From the NCBI GenBank assembly GCA_023429275.1, contig JAEYWB010000339.1:1-7962 (forward strand): a DNA stretch of 7,962 bases, in the 5' to 3' direction. Origin of the DNA: Planctomycetota bacterium (GTDB lineage: Bacteria; Planctomycetota; Planctomycetia; Planctomycetales; Planctomycetaceae). A program made the position numbers and the translations under genes. The notes under the pieces are model-generated. The model worked only from the letters and a program-made list of their open reading frames with translations, made no database searches and had not been told where the DNA came from. Below are positions 6,351-7,962 of this stretch, piece after piece. Numbering within the stretch: the first letter of the stretch is position 1; every line of letters begins with the position of its first letter.

Positions 6351-6356
6351 CCGCCC

Positions 6357-7505
6357 ATGAACACTCGCTTTTACGTCTGGTCAGGCCTTCTGGTCGCAAC
6401 TCTCGTCACGACGACGGTTGCGTCGAGATCCGTCCTCATCGCGGAAGATCGAAACGACGACAAGCCGGTGCAGTCGAGCGACACAAGGTCTGCCAATGAC
6501 GAAAACAAGGGGCCGGAGGCCGAGAACCGCGAAGCGATTCGCGAAGGACTCGAGACACTGATCCGCAAGGGGGCGGAAGCCTACTGTCAGGCGTTTTGCG
6601 ATCACGATGCGCGATCTGCGGCCATGCAGTTCACTGAAAATGCCGAGTTCGTCACCACAGACGGACAGACCCTCTCGGGCCGTAAGGAAATCCAGTCCGC
6701 CCTGGAGGCAAGTTTCGCACAGGGACACGACTGGCGTCTCGAACTGGCGATCGACTCGATCCGCTTCCCCGCCCCGAACGTCGCCATTGAAGACGGAACG
6801 AGCTTCACGATCCTCGGAGAAGAAGAGCGCCCGGTGAGTTACACCGCCGTGCACGTCAAGGAGGGGGACGAGTGGAAGATCGCCAGCATCCGGGAACGGG
6901 CGGTTCCCTCCGGCCGTCCTCACCGCGAGAAGCTGCGTGAGCTCGACTGGCTACTCGGCGACTGGATCGACGAGTCGAGCGATTCCTCCGTCCTGTTCAG
7001 CTGCCGGCCGGTCGACAACGGAAACTTCCTCACGCGCGACTTCGTCGTTCGCATCGGCGATGAGCCCGCCATGACCGGAACCCAGCGGATCGGCTGGGAT
7101 CCGATCGCCCGCCACTTCCGGATGTGGTACTTCGACTCCGAAGGGGGCTACGGGGACGGAAGCTTGAGCCAGCGCGATGACGGCCAGTGGCTCCTCAAGC
7201 TGAGCGGCGTGACCGCGGACGGCGAACCCGCCAGCGGAACATTCCTCTATCGACAGGTCAGTAAGAACCAGATTGCCTGGCGCATTCTCGACCAGATGAT
7301 CGGGACAACCCATCACGACGTCGACGAGGACGAAGAGATCACGCTCGTCCGGCAGTCGCCCGCTCCCCGCGCCATCTCGAGCGCGAATGGAGAAACGAAG
7401 GAATCACGCAGCGGACCTGCGAAGGACGCTGAAGGAACGCCGCCTGCGAAGAAGGCCCCGGCGAACGAGAAATCCGAGCCGGCGAAGGGGGAGAAGGAGA
7501 ACTGA
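6357..7505 (+). CDS. Exported SnoaL-like/DUF4440 (SgcJ/EcaC-type) protein with second C-terminal domain
   Basis: This 382-residue protein begins with a signal-peptide-like segment (basic MNTR, hydrophobic 6-22, possible cleavage after VAS near residue 23), so it is probably exported. A low-complexity acidic linker (about 30-58) follows. Residues about 60-185 form a SnoaL/DUF4440 alpha+beta barrel of the SgcJ/EcaC type: a helix around AYCQAFCDHDARSAAMQF (75-92), the strand AEFVTTDGQTLSGRKEI (96-112) and the closing HVKEGDEWKIASIRE (166-180). Residues 192-332 (LRELDWLLGDW to EITLVRQ) look like a separate lipocalin-like, DUF1579-type beta domain, judged from the LDWLLGDW start and GTQRIGWDPI-x5-MWYFD pattern. 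The tail (333-382) is a Lys/Ala/Pro/Glu-rich disordered extension. The family name 'oxidoreductase' is historical; no enzyme activity can be inferred. The repeat-rich secreted protein gene begins 55 bases downstream and may share the transcript. Confidence 0.88.
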   Translation: MNTRFYVWSGLLVATLVTTTVASRSVLIAEDRNDDKPVQSSDTRSANDENKGPEAENREAIREGLETLIRKGAEAYCQAFCDHDARSAAMQFTENAEFVTTDGQTLSGRKEIQSALEASFAQGHDWRLELAIDSIRFPAPNVAIEDGTSFTILGEEERPVSYTAVHVKEGDEWKIASIRERAVPSGRPHREKLRELDWLLGDWIDESSDSSVLFSCRPVDNGNFLTRDFVVRIGDEPAMTGTQRIGWDPIARHFRMWYFDSEGGYGDGSLSQRDDGQWLLKLSGVTADGEPASGTFLYRQVSKNQIAWRILDQMIGTTHHDVDEDEEITLVRQSPAPRAISSANGETKESRSGPAKDAEGTPPAKKAPANEKSEPAKGEKEN

Positions 7506-7560
7506 TCCCTCCGGAAGCCGCCTCAATGCAAGACACACATTCGAAGAACAGGAGACGATC

Positions 7561-7962
7561 ATGTTAACCCGATCCTTCAAGATTCTGGCTGTTGCCAGTC
7601 TCTCCCTCTCTCTCCTGACCGCTGATCTGTTTGCGCAACGCGGCGGCGGCAATCGAGGGGGCCCGTCCGGTGGCGGGGGTGCCGGCCGAGGGGGCCCGCC
7701 CGCCGGAGGCGGCTTCCGAGGCGGAGGGTCCCCTGGCGGCGGCGCTCCGCGAATTGGGGGTGGAAACATCGGCGGCGCACTTCGTGCGCCGGGTGGAATC
7801 AACCGCTCTCCGTCCTTCAGCACGCCCAGGCTTCCCAGTGCGCCTTCGGTGCCCCGGATCGGAGGAACTCCGCGAGTCGGCGGCGCACCGCAGTTCCGCT
7901 CGCCCCGAGTCGGCGGCGGGGCTCCGCGCGTCGACGTTCCGCGGATCGGCGGAGCGCCGAAT
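7561..7962 (+). CDS. Secreted Gly/Pro/Arg-rich repeat protein, 3' end beyond window
   Basis: The frame is open from the ATG at 7561 to the window edge with no stop (134 codons visible). AGGAG at 7550-7554, six bases upstream, supports the start. Residues 1-25 are a classic Sec signal peptide: MLTRSFK, then the hydrophobic ILAVASLSLSLLTADLFA, with probable cleavage before QRGGG. The mature part is low-complexity: a Gly-rich block (27-80) followed by units of the form xPR[IV]GG with Pro at 63, 98, 104, 115, 122 and 127. I recognise no folded domain in the visible part; one could lie beyond the edge. The composition suggests an extended or disordered exported protein, perhaps a surface or matrix component, which is inference. 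The adjoining exported SnoaL-like gene also ends in a disordered tail. Confidence 0.8.
   Translation, partial: MLTRSFKILAVASLSLSLLTADLFAQRGGGNRGGPSGGGGAGRGGPPAGGGFRGGGSPGGGAPRIGGGNIGGALRAPGGINRSPSFSTPRLPSAPSVPRIGGTPRVGGAPQFRSPRVGGGAPRVDVPRIGGAPN
7861..7962 (+). repeat. Short tandem-like coding repeats (PR[IV]GG units)
   Basis: The 13-base CGAGTCGGCGGCG occurs at 7873-7885 and again at 7906-7918, 33 bases apart, and variants such as CGGATCGGNGGA recur near 7857 and 7943. They encode the PR[IV]GG units of the secreted protein, and the spacing stays in multiples of three. This is consistent with growth of the gene by in-frame duplication. Confidence 0.55.

Larger units (their letters stand above)
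6046..6356. other. Divergent intergenic region, no confident gene
   Basis: These 311 bases lie between two divergently transcribed genes and should hold both promoters. On the plus strand a TTGACA (6291-6296) matches a sigma-70 -35 box, but nothing like TATAAT lies 16-18 bases later. On the minus strand TATCAT (complement of 6091-6096) resembles a -10 box about 46 bases before the ABC-NHL start, without a matching -35. An inverted repeat, GAATT-CGGA-AATTC (6195-6208), sits near the middle in a locally A+T-richer patch and could be an operator. A 73-codon minus-strand frame (6060-6281, GTG start) is open but shows no recognisable motif or Shine-Dalgarno sequence, so it is not called as a gene. 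Confidence 0.5.

Overview
The window comes from a G+C-rich bacterial chromosome and most resembles Planctomycetota. This is inferred from gene style: a secreted SnoaL-like (DUF4440) protein with a second conserved C-terminal domain, a secreted Gly/Pro/Arg repeat protein, a Tat-exported dienelactone hydrolase, NHL-propeller proteins, and loosely packed short operons with long divergent gaps. No rRNA, tRNA or other taxonomic marker is present, so the placement is moderate at best. I see no transposase, integrase, CRISPR array, tRNA or phage gene.

Layout, left to right. The first 1.7 kb (+ strand) is the body and 3' end of recG, the branch-migrating helicase; its first roughly 100-130 codons lie outside the window. 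A 137-base gap follows that carries a well-formed sigma-54 (-24/-12) promoter candidate. It leads to a small gene for a 115-residue Lys/Ala-rich protein with a central glycine zipper. This gene converges on a three-gene minus-strand cluster that reads right to left: an ABC-type ATPase fused in frame to a six-bladed NHL propeller, a Tat-signal dienelactone hydrolase-like alpha/beta hydrolase, and a radical SAM enzyme with a GTG start. A divergent region of about 310 bases separates this cluster from two plus-strand genes for exported proteins: a SnoaL/DUF4440 two-domain protein, and a Gly/Pro/Arg-rich repeat protein that runs off the right end.

How the genes may work together. RecG is housekeeping and shows no functional link to its neighbours. 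The minus-strand genes could be co-transcribed (gaps of 121 and 36 bases), but their activities do not form an obvious pathway. The two rightmost genes are probably both exported and may share a transcript (55-base gap).

The items most worth a second look are the ATPase-transmembrane/lipobox-NHL fusion, whose Q-loop glutamine is also missing, and the sigma-54 promoter in front of the glycine-zipper/H1-tail-like protein. I did not find a clear multi-gene defence, mobile or biosynthetic system.
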